From: Alphaproteobacteria bacterium HGW-Alphaproteobacteria-3
GTDB taxonomy: Bacteria > Pseudomonadota > Alphaproteobacteria > Parvibaculales > Parvibaculaceae
Assembly: GCA_002842875.1 (NCBI GenBank)
Contig: PHEF01000020.1
Span: 29,684 to 93,683, forward strand
DNA: 64,000 bases
Direction of reading: 5' to 3'
Below the pieces are notes generated by a model. That model was given only the letters and a program-made list of their open reading frames with translations, did not search any database and was not told the DNA's origin. Position 1 is the stretch's first letter; each line of letters starts with the position of its first letter. A program made the position numbers and the translations under genes. Shown piece by piece: positions 29,316 to 39,800 of this stretch.

Positions 29316-29405
29316 GTCATGACCCGCTTCATGCGGGTCATCCACGTCTTTCTTTGCGGCAATCACCATAAAGACGTGGATGGCCCGGACAAGCCGGGCC
29401 ATGAC
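29316..29405. repeat. Palindromic repeat, copy D
   Basis: The outer ends are GTCATG and CATGAC. Inner hairpins are GACCCGCTTCATGCGGGTC and GGCCCGGACAAGCCGGGCC. A third inverted pair, CCACGTCTTT / AAAGACGTGG, faces the loop. The layout matches copies A and B, but the stems differ in sequence. It occupies the spacer between the two glycosyltransferase-like genes. Confidence 0.8.
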
Positions 29406-29431
29406 GAATAAAAAGAATGTGAAGTACCGCC

Positions 29432-30127
29432 TTACTGATAGACCTTCGCGATCAGTCGCGGCGGCACGCGCAGATAATAAAGCGCGAGACAGAAGAGATT
29501 GCGGGAAGTGCGCGCGAGGAAACCGTCCCTGAGGTAACGCGCCGGGCTCGTCACGGCTGGCGTGCGGAACATCACGAGCCGCTTGCGCGGAATACGCCGC
29601 ACGAGGTCCACATCCTCCATCAGCGGCAGATCGCGAAAGCCGCCCAGCTTCTCGTAGAGCCGCCGGTTGATCAGCAGGCCCTGGTCGCCATAAGGCAGCT
29701 TCATCAGCGCGCAGCGCAGCGCCACCATGCGTTCGATGAGCCTCGCCCAGCCGGAGAAATCGTCGAGCGCGAAGCGGAACGATGCCGCCATCTCGCCGTC
29801 GCGGAAGCGCCCGCTCTCGATCTGCTCGAAAAATTTCCCGACCTCGGCAACCCAGCCGGGTTCGAGCACCGTGTCGGCGTGAAGAAAGAGAAGCCAGTTG
29901 CCCTTCGCCGCCTTCGCGCCGGCGGCGAGTTGCGGTCCCCGCCCCTTCGGCGCGCGCACGAGCTTCGCGCCGGCCGCCTCGACGATCTCCAGCGTCTCGT
30001 CGCCTGAGCCGCCATCCACCACGATCACTTCCTGCACGAGCCCGCGCACGGCGGCGGGTACCAGCGGCGCCAGCGTCCGGGTCAGGGTCTCCTCGGCATT
30101 CAGGGTCGGAATGATGACGCTCAGCAT
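29432..30127 (-). CDS. TIGR04283-type family 2 glycosyltransferase
   Basis: A 231-residue GT2 enzyme. MLSVIIPTLNAEETL opens the GT-A fold, VIVVDGGSGDETLEI binds the nucleotide, and WLLFLHADTVLEPGWV contains the DxD-type motif. A later MEDVDLVRRI matches the ED catalytic region. It ends with a hydrophobic segment (NLFCLALYYLRV), possibly membrane-associated. The start at 30127 is the conserved one; an ATG four codons earlier is also possible. It is paired with the DUF2064 gene, although a palindromic repeat lies between them. Confidence 0.85.
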   Translation of the reverse strand: MLSVIIPTLNAEETLTRTLAPLVPAAVRGLVQEVIVVDGGSGDETLEIVEAAGAKLVRAPKGRGPQLAAGAKAAKGNWLLFLHADTVLEPGWVAEVGKFFEQIESGRFRDGEMAASFRFALDDFSGWARLIERMVALRCALMKLPYGDQGLLINRRLYEKLGGFRDLPLMEDVDLVRRIPRKRLVMFRTPAVTSPARYLRDGFLARTSRNLFCLALYYLRVPPRLIAKVYQ

Positions 30128-30185
30128 GGCGCGCATCATAACGATCCGCGCGTTTTAGCCAAATTTCTTCAAGGGCAGAGATAAT

Positions 30186-30200
30186 GTTCTTGTTCTGTTC
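30186..30200 (+). promoter_or_regulatory. LexA (SOS) box, alphaproteobacterial type
   Basis: GTTC-TTGTTCT-GTTC fits the GTTC-N7-GTTC direct repeat bound by alphaproteobacterial LexA. A third GTTC follows at 30205. It ends 18 bases before the radical SAM gene, and a TATACT -10-like hexamer lies at 30212-30217. The location would block transcription of the radical SAM gene. It is also about 60 bases from the divergent glycosyltransferase start. Confidence 0.65.
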
Positions 30201-30218
30201 TTGTGTTCTCCTATACTC

Positions 30219-31454
30219 ATGGCCATGACGACGAGTCGCGAAACAGCGCCCCCCGGCCACCCCGCGCACCCTGCCAATTCCCCGGTTGGCAACCGCGCGG
30301 CCAAGCGGCCCCACGGGCTCCCGGACCACCGCCCCGTCCCCCGCGGGGCCGCCCTCGTACCCCCGAGCGTCCGCGAGCCTTATCTGCCCGAGAGCGGCCG
30401 CCGTGGCCGGGGCGCGCTGACCAACAGGAGCGGCCGCTACGAGCCGCAGTCCCGCGAACTCGCCGATGACGGCTGGAACAATCTCGAAGACGTGCCTGCC
30501 CTGAAGACGCAGGTGACGGCGGAGAACGCCCGCCACATCATCACGCGCAATGCCTCGCCGGACATTCCCTTCGACCGCTCGATCAATGCCTATCGCGGCT
30601 GCGAGCATGGCTGCGTCTACTGCTTCGCGCGGCCGGCCCATGCCTATATGGGCCTTTCGCCGGGCCTCGATTTCGAGAGCAAGCTCTTCGCCAAGCCCAA
30701 TGCCGCGCAGTTGCTGGAAAAGGAACTCTCGCGCGAGGGCTACGAGGTTGCGCCCATCGCCATGGGCACCAACACCGATCCCTATCAGCCGATCGAGCAG
30801 CGCTACCGCATCACGCGGAGCATCCTCGAAGTGCTCTCGGCCTATAATCATCCCGTCACGATCCTCACCAAGTCGGCGCGGATCGTGCGCGACATCGACA
30901 TTCTCTCCTCGCTTGCGGAACGCAATCTCGTGCGCGTCGCGCTCTCGGTCACGACGCTCGATGCGAAGCTCGCCCGCGCGCTCGAGCCGCGCGCCTCCAC
31001 GCCCACGCGCCGCATCGAGGCGATCGGGCTCCTGTCGGAGGCCGGCATTCCGGTCGGCGCGATGATCGCGCCGATCATCCCGGCCCTGAACGACATGGAG
31101 ATCGAGAAGCTTCTCACCGGCATCTCTTACGCGGGCGCGCGCGATGCGAACTTCGTCATCCTTCGCCTGCCGCTCGAAATCCGCGACATCTTCGTCGAAT
31201 GGCTGCATGAAAACGTGCCGGACAAGGCCACCCACGTCATGTCGCTCATCCGCCAGATGCGCGGCGGCAAGGACTACGATGCGAAATGGGCAGAGCGCCA
31301 GTCCGGCACCGGCCCTTACGCCTGGCAAATCGCACGCCGCTTCGAAATCGCCTGCCGCAAGCTCGGCATCGGCTACGGCTCGCGCGACACCACCGCCCTC
31401 GACCGCTCCCAATTCCTCGTCCCCGGCAGAGGAAAGCAACTGGATTTGCTGTGA
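30219..31454 (+). CDS. PA0069 family radical SAM protein (SplB-related)
   Basis: A 411-residue radical SAM protein. The cluster-binding motif is CEHGCVYCFARPAHAYMG (CxxxCxxC at about residues 129-136). GLDFESKLFAKPNA and MGTNTDPYQPIEQRYRITR are typical of this family, which is distantly related to spore photoproduct lyase. The N-terminus is basic and Pro-rich. Its physiological substrate is not established, though DNA repair is the usual suggestion, and the LexA-type box in front supports a damage-response role. If the TATACT at 30212 is the -10 box, transcription would begin near 30224, so translation may start at ATG 30225. Confidence 0.85.
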   Translation: MAMTTSRETAPPGHPAHPANSPVGNRAAKRPHGLPDHRPVPRGAALVPPSVREPYLPESGRRGRGALTNRSGRYEPQSRELADDGWNNLEDVPALKTQVTAENARHIITRNASPDIPFDRSINAYRGCEHGCVYCFARPAHAYMGLSPGLDFESKLFAKPNAAQLLEKELSREGYEVAPIAMGTNTDPYQPIEQRYRITRSILEVLSAYNHPVTILTKSARIVRDIDILSSLAERNLVRVALSVTTLDAKLARALEPRASTPTRRIEAIGLLSEAGIPVGAMIAPIIPALNDMEIEKLLTGISYAGARDANFVILRLPLEIRDIFVEWLHENVPDKATHVMSLIRQMRGGKDYDAKWAERQSGTGPYAWQIARRFEIACRKLGIGYGSRDTTALDRSQFLVPGRGKQLDLL

Positions 31455-31476
31455 GAGAGCAAAACTAAAAGCAAAG

Positions 31477-31505
31477 TGTCACCCCGGCGAAAGCCGGGGC
31501 CCATG
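31477..31505 (+). repeat. Palindromic repeat, copy C1
   Basis: TGTCACCCCGGCGAAAGCCG and the rest of the stem form a hairpin of CCCCGGC / GCCGGGG around GAAA. It ends 17 bases before the GIY-YIG gene. Copy C2, after that gene, is in opposite orientation. Confidence 0.85.
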
Positions 31506-31522
31506 TGCGGAACGGCAAACAC

Positions 31523-31810
31523 ATGAGTTACTTCGTCTACATCCTCACCAATCAGAGAAACGGTACCCTCTATGTCGGTGTGACCAACGACATTGCCCGG
31601 CGCACATGGGAGCATCGCGAGGGCATAGGCTCCCGGTTCACCGAACGATACGGCGTACATCGCCTCGTCTACGCGGAAACGCATGACGACGTCGAACAGG
31701 CGATCCGGCGCGAGAAGGCAATCAAGGAATGGAAGCGCGACTGGAAGATCGAACTGATCGAAGGTTCCAATCCCGAGTGGAATGATCTTGCCGAAACATT
31801 GAACCGATAG
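31523..31810 (+). CDS. GIY-YIG nuclease family protein (UPF0213-like)
   Basis: A 95-residue single-domain GIY-YIG protein. The signature is YFVYILTNQRNGTLYVGVTN, in which GTLYVGV stands for the GIY..YIG strands. Arg and His follow in ARRTWEHREG, and the catalytic Glu is probably in AIRREKAIKEWKRDWK. The family includes UPF0213/YhbQ, nucleases of uncertain role. The frame extends 18 bases upstream, but MSYFVYIL is the usual start. The gene sits exactly between palindromes C1 and C2, which are inverted relative to each other. Confidence 0.85.
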   Translation: MSYFVYILTNQRNGTLYVGVTNDIARRTWEHREGIGSRFTERYGVHRLVYAETHDDVEQAIRREKAIKEWKRDWKIELIEGSNPEWNDLAETLNR

Positions 31811-31814
31811 TCCC

Positions 31815-31846
31815 ATGGACCCCGGCTTTCGCCGGGGTGACACCTG
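31815..31846 (-). repeat. Palindromic repeat, copy C2
   Basis: ATGGACCCCGGCTTTCGCCG and the rest of the stem read as the reverse complement of C1 and C3. It lies five bases after the GIY-YIG stop codon and could act as its transcription terminator. Confidence 0.85.
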
Positions 31847-31939
31847 ATTTTTTTTGTACGGACGGACAAGACATAGAGAGAAGAAGCTACTGGCTAGTAT
31901 CCTGGCTTCTGTTCTTCCCAGGATAATCAAAACAACGAA

Positions 31940-31970
31940 TGTCACCCCGGCGAAAGCCGGGGTCCATGGG
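31940..31970 (+). repeat. Palindromic repeat, copy C3
   Basis: TGTCACCCCGGCGAAAGCCG and the rest of the stem match C1 in orientation and nearly in sequence. C2 and C3 together form a GTGACA...TGTCAC inverted pair 94 bases apart. It lies 79 bases before rnhB. Confidence 0.85.
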
Positions 31971-32048
31971 CGGCGCGGTGCTCACGGAACGAGCGCTCGC
32001 AACAAATCAACCTAGCCATCTTTCCGGACTCGCGGCACACTCGCGCCC

Positions 32049-32753
32049 ATGCCGCCCCGCAAGACAAAAGCGCCTGCCGCGCTGCCGGATTACGCCTTCG
32101 AAACCGGGGAAGGCGCGCCTTCGCGGCTTGTCTGCGGCGTCGACGAGGCGGGGCGCGGGCCGCTGGCGGGGCCGGTCGTCGCCGCCGCCGTCATCCTCGA
32201 CATCGCGACCTGCCCGGACGGTCTCAACGATTCCAAGAAACTCGATGCCCTCCGCCGCGAGGCGCTTCTCGCCGAGCTCGAAGCCTGCGCCGAGATCGGC
32301 ATCGGCATCGCGAGCGTCGAGGAGATCGACGACATCAACATCCTCCAGGCGACCATGCTCGCCATGACGCGCGCCGTCGCCGCCCTTCCCCGCGCGCCGC
32401 ACATCGCACTCATCGACGGCAACCGCTGCCCGCGCGGTCTCGCCTGCGCCTCGCGCGCGGTCGTCCGCGGCGACGGCCTCGTGCTTTCGATCGCGGCCGC
32501 CTCGATCGCCGCCAAGGTCACGCGCGACCGGATGATGACCGCGCTGGCCGAAACGCATCCCGGCTACGGCCTTGAAAACCACATGGGCTACGGCACGCCC
32601 GCGCATCTCGATGCGCTTTCGCGTCTGGGGCCCACGCCCATCCACCGCCGGAGCTTTGCCCCCATACGCAAGATGTTGAGTCCGGCCCTCCCGGAGGGAC
32701 TCGATCTTGTGCCGGACGAATCCGTTAACCTCTTGATTCAAAAGAATTATTGA
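32049..32753 (+). CDS. rnhB: Ribonuclease HII
   Basis: Removes RNA from RNA-DNA hybrids and excises single ribonucleotides. The 234 residues are normal. The catalytic acidic pair is in [16 protein letters not shown], followed by [13 protein letters not shown] and [32 protein letters not shown] gives the C-terminal signature. The N-terminus carries a short basic extension. It lies 57 bases before ccrM on the same strand. rnhA, the type I enzyme, is also in this window at 51966. Confidence 0.96.
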   Translation: MPPRKTKAPAALPDYAFETGEGAPSRLVCGVDEAGRGPLAGPVVAAAVILDIATCPDGLNDSKKLDALRREALLAELEACAEIGIGIASVEEIDDINILQATMLAMTRAVAALPRAPHIALIDGNRCPRGLACASRAVVRGDGLVLSIAAASIAAKVTRDRMMTALAETHPGYGLENHMGYGTPAHLDALSRLGPTPIHRRSFAPIRKMLSPALPEGLDLVPDESVNLLIQKNY

Positions 32754-32777
32754 CCGCTCAACCGCGCTGACTCATGA

Positions 32778-33920
<1,143 letters not shown>

Positions 33921-34068
33921 GAGGCGGTTCGCGTAAGCGAACGAAAAGGTCCGGTGGACCTTTTCGAGCCTCGAACGCCCTGAGCCATGCGAAGGGCCGG
34001 GCAGGCTTCACCCTTATGACGTCATTGCCGCATGACGATGATGCTTTAATCCGTACTCAAACAAAATT

Positions 34069-34158
34069 GTCATCCCGGCACTTGTTGCCGGGACCCAATC
34101 CAACTCACCACGAAACCGCAAGACCAATGGGTCCCGGGAATAAATCCCGGGATGACAC
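34069..34158. repeat. Palindromic repeat, copy B2
   Basis: The ends GTCATCCCGG and CCGGGATGAC and the hairpins CCCGGCACTTGTTGCCGGG and TCCCGGGAATAAATCCCGGGA match copy B1 (11978-12067), apart from the central spacer. It lies between the convergent ccrM and mutY genes and may serve both as a terminator. Confidence 0.85.
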
Positions 34159-34213
34159 TTCTATTTTGATATCCCGACGAAGCCGCCCATTTGATCTTTA
34201 TACTGATTACATC

Positions 34214-35377
34214 TCACCGTTTCACAAAAAGCAATCCCGCATCCGGCATCGCATGTGCCCCCACCTTGCGCATCACGGTCGGCAGCGCCTCGCCGGCGAT
34301 TTCATCGAGCGGCACCCACATGCCGTCGCGCCCGGGGATTAGTTTTTTTCGCGTCGTCGCGGTGAAGACTTCGAGTTCCAGATGAAAATGCGTGAAGCTG
34401 TGTTCCACCAGACCGGGGACAAGTTTCCATTCCGTCTCGAGTGGCGCGTGGGAAAGAGGATCGTCCGCAGACGGTTTATCCCCGCCCCTCCCCTTGCGTG
34501 ACGTTTCGATGACATTTCGATGACAGTCATCCGCCTTTATCCCCGGCGCGGGGGATAAATCCCGCACGTCCCAGGGCGTGCCCGGCACCTCCATCATGCC
34601 GCCCAGCAGCCCCTTCTCCGGCCGCCGCCGCAGCCACACCTCATCGCCCTTTGTCAGCCAGAAGCAGGCGCCGCGTCTCACCGGCCTCGGCTTCTTCGGT
34701 GCGCGGGCGGGCAGCAGGCTTTGCGTGCCCGCTTCCCTCGCATCGCATAAGTCATTGATCGGACAGCGATTACAGGAAGGACTTCTCGGCGTGCAGACGG
34801 TCGCGCCGAGGTCCATCATCGCTTGCGCGAAGTCGCCTGCGCGCTTCGCGGGCGTCAGCGTCGCCGCCTTCTCGCGGATTTCGGGCTTCACGGCGGGAAG
34901 GGGCGTCCGCAAGTCGAAGAGCCGCGCCACCACGCGCTCCACATTGCCGTCGACCACCGTCGCGCACCGCCCGAAAGCGATCGCGGAGATCGCCGCCGCC
35001 GTATAAGGACCTATCCCCGGCAGACGCCCAAGCCCTTCCACTGTATCGGGAAATTTTCCTCCGTGGTCGGACGAAATCGCCCGCGCGCAGGCATGCAGGT
35101 TGCGCGCCCGGCTGTAATAGCCGAGCCCCGCCCACTCCCTCATCACCTCGTCCTGGGGAGCCGCCGCCAGCGCCTCGACCGTCGGCCAGCGCGCCAAGAA
35201 CCGCATGAAATAAGGGCCCACGGTCGCCACCGTCGTCTGCTGCAGCATGATCTCGGAAAGCCAGACCGCATAAGGGTCCGCCGTCTCGCCCTTCCGCGCG
35301 CGCCAGGGCAGCACGCGGGCATGCCTGTCATACCAGGCGAGCAGCGGGCGGGCGGCCGCTTTGGCGCCCGGAAGCAC
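34214..35377 (-). CDS. mutY: A/G-specific adenine glycosylase MutY
   Basis: Removes adenine mispaired with 8-oxoguanine. It has 387 residues. The helix-hairpin-helix is LGRLPGIGPYTAAAISAIAF, the catalytic Asp is in VVDGNVERV, and the [4Fe-4S] ligands are CTPRSPSCNRCPINDLC. The C-terminal NUDIX-like domain ends with HSFTHFHLELEVF. Between GTPWDVRDL and HAPLETEWK is an odd linker (34465-34575) with a tandem TTTCGATGACA repeat and hairpin-like GGGATAAATCCC. It keeps the frame. It is divergent from the DUF721 gene. Confidence 0.94.
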   Translation of the reverse strand: MLPGAKAAARPLLAWYDRHARVLPWRARKGETADPYAVWLSEIMLQQTTVATVGPYFMRFLARWPTVEALAAAPQDEVMREWAGLGYYSRARNLHACARAISSDHGGKFPDTVEGLGRLPGIGPYTAAAISAIAFGRCATVVDGNVERVVARLFDLRTPLPAVKPEIREKAATLTPAKRAGDFAQAMMDLGATVCTPRSPSCNRCPINDLCDAREAGTQSLLPARAPKKPRPVRRGACFWLTKGDEVWLRRRPEKGLLGGMMEVPGTPWDVRDLSPAPGIKADDCHRNVIETSRKGRGGDKPSADDPLSHAPLETEWKLVPGLVEHSFTHFHLELEVFTATTRKKLIPGRDGMWVPLDEIAGEALPTVMRKVGAHAMPDAGLLFVKR

Positions 35378-35417
35378 GCCTCACGTCAATTCGCATGGGA
35401 GCGGATTTCGAGTCAGA

Positions 35418-35957
35418 ATGCGCGCCATGAACGGGATCACTGGTAATCGCGTGGCCTCGCGCCGCTTCAGCCTGCCGCCCATCGGCGCGCGGGTGCTGGC
35501 CGTTGCGCGTTCGGCCTTCGTGAAGCGCGGCTTCCAGGAAGCTCATGTGCTCGCGCACTGGCCGGAGATCGTTGGCCAGGGTCTCGCCGAGTTTTCCGCG
35601 CCCGAAAAGCTAGTCTTTCCAAGGGGTTCCGGGGATGACGGTGGCAAAGGCCGGCGCAGCGGGGCGACGCTCACCATCCGTGTCGATGGGCCCGTCGCGG
35701 TCGAGATCCGGCATCTCGAACCCCAGATTATCGAGCGCATCAACTCCTATTACGGCTATGGCGCGGTTGCGCGGCTCAAGCTCATTCAGGGCCCGCTGCC
35801 GCAAAAGCCACGGCCGCGCTTCCGGCGAATCCGGCCGCTGCGTCCCGAAGAGAGGGCGGCCCTGGTCCAAGGTCTTGAAAAGATTGAAGAACCGGCGCTG
35901 AAGGAGGCGCTCGAAAGGCTCGGTGAACGGGTCATCGGGGCCGATCGCCGCCGCTAG
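35418..35957 (+). CDS. DUF721 (DciA-like) protein
   Basis: A 179-residue DUF721 protein. The domain (SAFVKRGFQEAHVLAHWPEIVGQGLAEFSAPEKL) is followed by the strand TLTIRVDGPVAVEIRHLEPQ and QIIERINSYYGYGAVARLKL, the conserved end. DciA proteins load the replicative helicase in bacteria lacking DnaC. Whether this protein does so is inference from the family. A short Gly/Asp-rich insertion (RGSGDDGGKGR) interrupts the domain. The start could be ATG 35418 or ATG 35427. It lies in the usual mutY-DUF721-dsbA-smc order. Confidence 0.85.
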   Translation: MRAMNGITGNRVASRRFSLPPIGARVLAVARSAFVKRGFQEAHVLAHWPEIVGQGLAEFSAPEKLVFPRGSGDDGGKGRRSGATLTIRVDGPVAVEIRHLEPQIIERINSYYGYGAVARLKLIQGPLPQKPRPRFRRIRPLRPEERAALVQGLEKIEEPALKEALERLGERVIGADRRR

Positions 35958-36060
35958 GGCCGCGAGTCCCGATTCTCGGTTCAAGGCAACTGAAAGGTTT
36001 GGTTGAGGGCGCAAGGCCCCGCCGCCATAATACCCCAACATCTGGTAGGAATGTGCTCAC

Positions 36061-36792
36061 GTGAATCAAAATAAAGCTCTCGCCGCAGCTGCGGCCGCCA
36101 TTGTTATCCTCGTGCTCGGCTATCTGGGCTACCTGTTCCTGGGGCCCAATGGCGGCGCCGTGGAGCAGGTCGCGGGCAGGACCGACACAGCCTTCGAGAA
36201 GGAGCTCCTCGTGCCGGGGCCCCTCGGCGACATGACCAAGGGCGATCCGATGGCGCCGGTGACGGTCATCGAATATGCGTCGCTCACCTGCAGTCACTGC
36301 GCGGATTTCAATATCAACATCGAGCCGAAGCTCCAGGAACAATATGTAGAGACGGGCAAGGTTTACTACATCCTCAGGGACTTCCCGTTCGACCCGATCG
36401 CGACGGCCGCCTACATGTTGTCGCATTGCGCGGGGCCCGAGCGTTATTTCGGCTTCATCGATGTGCTCTTCCGTCAGCAGGCGCAGTGGGCCTTCACGCA
36501 GACGCCGATGGAAGACCTCAAGGCCCTTGCGCGGCAGGGCGGCTTCTCGGAAGAGCGCTTCGACCAGTGCATGAAGGACGAGCGCATCTTCAATCATGTC
36601 AGGGATGTAGCGACGCGCGGCGCGAAAACCTTCGGGGTGCGCTCCACGCCGACCTTCTTCATCAATGGCGAGAAGATCGAGGGTGCGATGCCCTGGGCGG
36701 AGTTCGAACCGTTGATTAAGAAGGCCCTCGAAGGCAAGGCGATCGCGCCCGGCGCCGCATCCGGCGACGCGACACCCGCCGAACAGGAATAA
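36061..36792 (+). CDS. DsbA-family thioredoxin-fold protein
   Basis: A 243-residue periplasmic thiol-disulfide protein. An N-terminal hydrophobic helix (about residues 5-27, ALAAAAAAIVILVLGYLGYLF) acts as anchor or signal. The thioredoxin domain has the active site CSHC in ASLTCSHCADFN, then YYILRDFPFDPIATAAYMLS and the cis-Pro loop GVRSTPTFFING. The sequence fits the alphaproteobacterial DsbA-like proteins that lie before smc. The start is GTG at 36061. The 55-base gap to the smc start suggests a shared transcript. Confidence 0.9.
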   Translation: MNQNKALAAAAAAIVILVLGYLGYLFLGPNGGAVEQVAGRTDTAFEKELLVPGPLGDMTKGDPMAPVTVIEYASLTCSHCADFNINIEPKLQEQYVETGKVYYILRDFPFDPIATAAYMLSHCAGPERYFGFIDVLFRQQAQWAFTQTPMEDLKALARQGGFSEERFDQCMKDERIFNHVRDVATRGAKTFGVRSTPTFFINGEKIEGAMPWAEFEPLIKKALEGKAIAPGAASGDATPAEQE

Positions 36793-36847
36793 CCGCAAGC
36801 CTCTCAACCAAGAGACCAAGCGTCACAGCAAGAGATCGAGACAGACA

Positions 36848-39800
36848 GTGCAGTTCAATCGCCTCCGGCTTTCCGGTTTCAAATCCTTCGTCGACCCGAC
36901 CGATCTCATCATCGGGTGATGGGCGAGAACTCGTTCAAGAACATGCGCGGCTCGGGCATGGAAGACGTGATCTTCGCGGGCACCGCCGGCCGTCCCGCGC
37001 GCAATCACGCGGAAGTCGTCCTCTATATCGACAATGGCGACCGCTCGGCGCCCGCCGCCTATAATGAATGCGACACGATCGAGGTCTCGCGCAGGATCGA
37101 GCGCGAACAGGGCTCGACCTACCGTATCAACGGCCGCGAAGTGCGTGCGCGCGACGTGCAGCTTCTCTTCGCGGACGCATCGACCGGCGCACACTCGCCC
37201 GCCCTTGTGCGGCAAGGCCAGATTGCGCAGCTCATTTCCTCCAAGCCGATCAACCGCCGCCGCATTCTCGAAGAGGCGGCTGGCATCACCGGCCTCTACA
37301 CACGCCGTCACGAGGCCGAACTCCGGCTCAAGGCCGCCGAGACGAACCTCACCCGTCTCGACGATGTCGTGGCACAGGTCGAATCCCAGCTCGCCAGCCT
37401 CAAGCGCCAGGCGCGCCAGGCCGTGCGTTACCGCAATCTCTCGGGCCAGATCCGCGAGACGGAAGCGATCCTTCTTCACCTGCGCTGGACGCATGCGGTC
37501 GAGTCCCTGAGGCAGTCCGAAGAGCGGCTCGCCGCGACCGATGTCCGCGTCACGGAACTCACCCGCGAGGCCGCCGCCGCCACGACGCTCGAAGCGGAAG
37601 CCGCCGACCGGCTGCCGCCGCTTCGCGAGAAGGAAGCGGAAGCCGCCGCACGGCTCCACCGCCTCACCGTCGAGCGCGAAAATCTCGATGCAGAGGAAGC
37701 CCGCGCGAGAGAACAGGCCTCGCGTCTTACAGCGCGGCTCGCTCAGATCGGGCAGGATCTCGGGCGCGAACGCCACCTGATCGAGGATACGCGCGGCGCC
37801 ATCGCTCGGCTCGATGAGGAAGCCGAAGAACTCAAGAGTGCCGAGGAAGGCCAGGCGGAAGCACAATCGCGCGCGCAGTCGCGTGTCGAGGAAACCCGCA
37901 CGTCGCTCGATTCGGCCGAGCAGGAGCTCGACCGGCTCAATCAGGAAATCGCAGCGCTCAGCGCGGAACGCACGAGCCTTGTGCGAACCATCGAGGCGGG
38001 CCGCCAGCGGATCGAAAAGCTGGAGCGTCAGCTCGCCGAGATCGCGCGCGAACGCGACACACTTTCCGACGCCGAAGAAAAGAAAGCGCAGATCGCGCTT
38101 CAGTCGGCAGAACTCGACGAAGCGGCTTCGCGCGTCGGCGAAGCGGAACGCGCCGCGCTCGATGCGGAAGAATCAAGACGCGGCGCGCAGGAGCGCGAGA
38201 AGACAGCGCGCGAACCGATGCAGGCAGCCGAGCGCGCGGCGGGCGACCTCGCCGCGGAGGCGAAGACGCTGGCCGATCTCCTGTCCGTCGGCGAGAGCGA
38301 TCTCTGGCCGCCGGTGATCGACGCCATTGCCGTCGAGCATGGCTACGAAACCGCGCTCGGCGCGGCACTCGGCGACGATCTCGGTGTCCCGGAAGATGCG
38401 GCGGCGCCGATCCATTGGGGCACCCTGCCGCCCTTCGACACGCCGCCCGCCCTGCCCGACGGGGCAACGCCGCTTTCCTATTTCGCGAAGGCGCCTGCAT
38501 CTCTTTCACGCCGCCTGTCGCAGATCGGCATTGTCGTCTCAAGCGAGGAAGGCAATCGGCTGCAGGCGCTGCTCGCGCCCGGTCAGCGCCTTGTCACCAA
38601 AGAGGGCGCCCTCTGGCGCTGGGACGGCTACACGGCGGCGGCGGATGCACCGACCGCGTCTGCCCGCCGCCTCGAACAGCGCAATCGCCTTGCCGATCTC
38701 GAGAACGAACTCGCCGTCGCGCGGTCCGGTGCCGCCGAAGCGCGCGCGACGTTCGATGCGGCGCATGTCGCCGCCGAACAGGCGATGCTGGAAGAACAGG
38801 CGCGCCGCGCCGCGCTTCGCAATGCGCAGGGCGAGCACAACCGTATCCGCGATGCCCTGCAGACGGCGGAACGCGCGGCTTCCGCGCAGCTTTCGCGCCT
38901 TGCCGCGCTCGCCGAAGCCGAAGAGCGGCTTTCCGGCGACAAGAGCGAAGCCACGCGCGCGCTTGAGGAAGCCGAAGTCGCACTTCAGAATCTGAAACCC
39001 GACGAGGAACCTCGTGCCCGCGCCGCCGAGCTTCGCGACCGGGTAGCAGCGCTCCGTCTGGACCTCTCCGAGGCCCGCGCCGAGCATGAAGGTTTGCGGC
39101 GCGAAGCCGAGCAACGTACCCGCCGCCTCTCCGCCATCGGTCAGGAACGCGAGGCCTGGCAGCTTCGCGCGACCAATGCCGAACGGCAGATCGGCACGCT
39201 TGAGGAACGCAAGGGCGAGGCGGAAGCCGAATTGCAGACGCTCGAAGGCGTGCCCGCGGCCATCGAGGAAAAGCGCCGGGCGCTCCTCACCTACATCTCC
39301 GAGGCCGAGACCGCGCGTTCGCAGGCCGCCGACGAATTGTCGCAGGCCGAAAAGATACTCGGCGAAGCCGTGAAACATGCGAAGGAAGTCCAGCATCAGC
39401 TCGGCGAAACGCGCGAAGAGCGCGCCCGCATCGACGGTCTCGTGGACGGCGCACGCGAGCGCCGCGCCGAATCGGAGGAGCGCATCCGCGAAGTGCTCGA
39501 ATGCGAACCGGAAGCCGCGCTGAAGCAGGCGAATCTCGAAGAAGGCGCCGCACTTCCCGATGTCGAGCAGATCGACGCGAAACTCGAACGGCTGAAGCGC
39601 GAACGCGAGAGCCTTGGCGGCGTGAACCTGCGCGCGGAAGAAGAATCGCGCGAACTCACCGAGCAGCTCGAAACCATGACGAGCGAGCGCGAGGATCTTG
39701 TGAGCGCCATCGCGAAGCTTCGCCAGGGTATCGGCAGCCTCAACCGCGAGGGCCGCGAGCGCATGCTCGAAGCCTTCGAGAAGGTGAATGCGAACTTCTC

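Noticed and set aside
28678..30127. An arsenosugar biosynthesis cluster, suggested by the TIGR04282 and TIGR04283 family names.
   Set aside because: No arsM, arsS or other arsenic genes are near, the two genes are separated by a repeat, and the adjacent radical SAM protein is of the PA0069 family, not ArsS.
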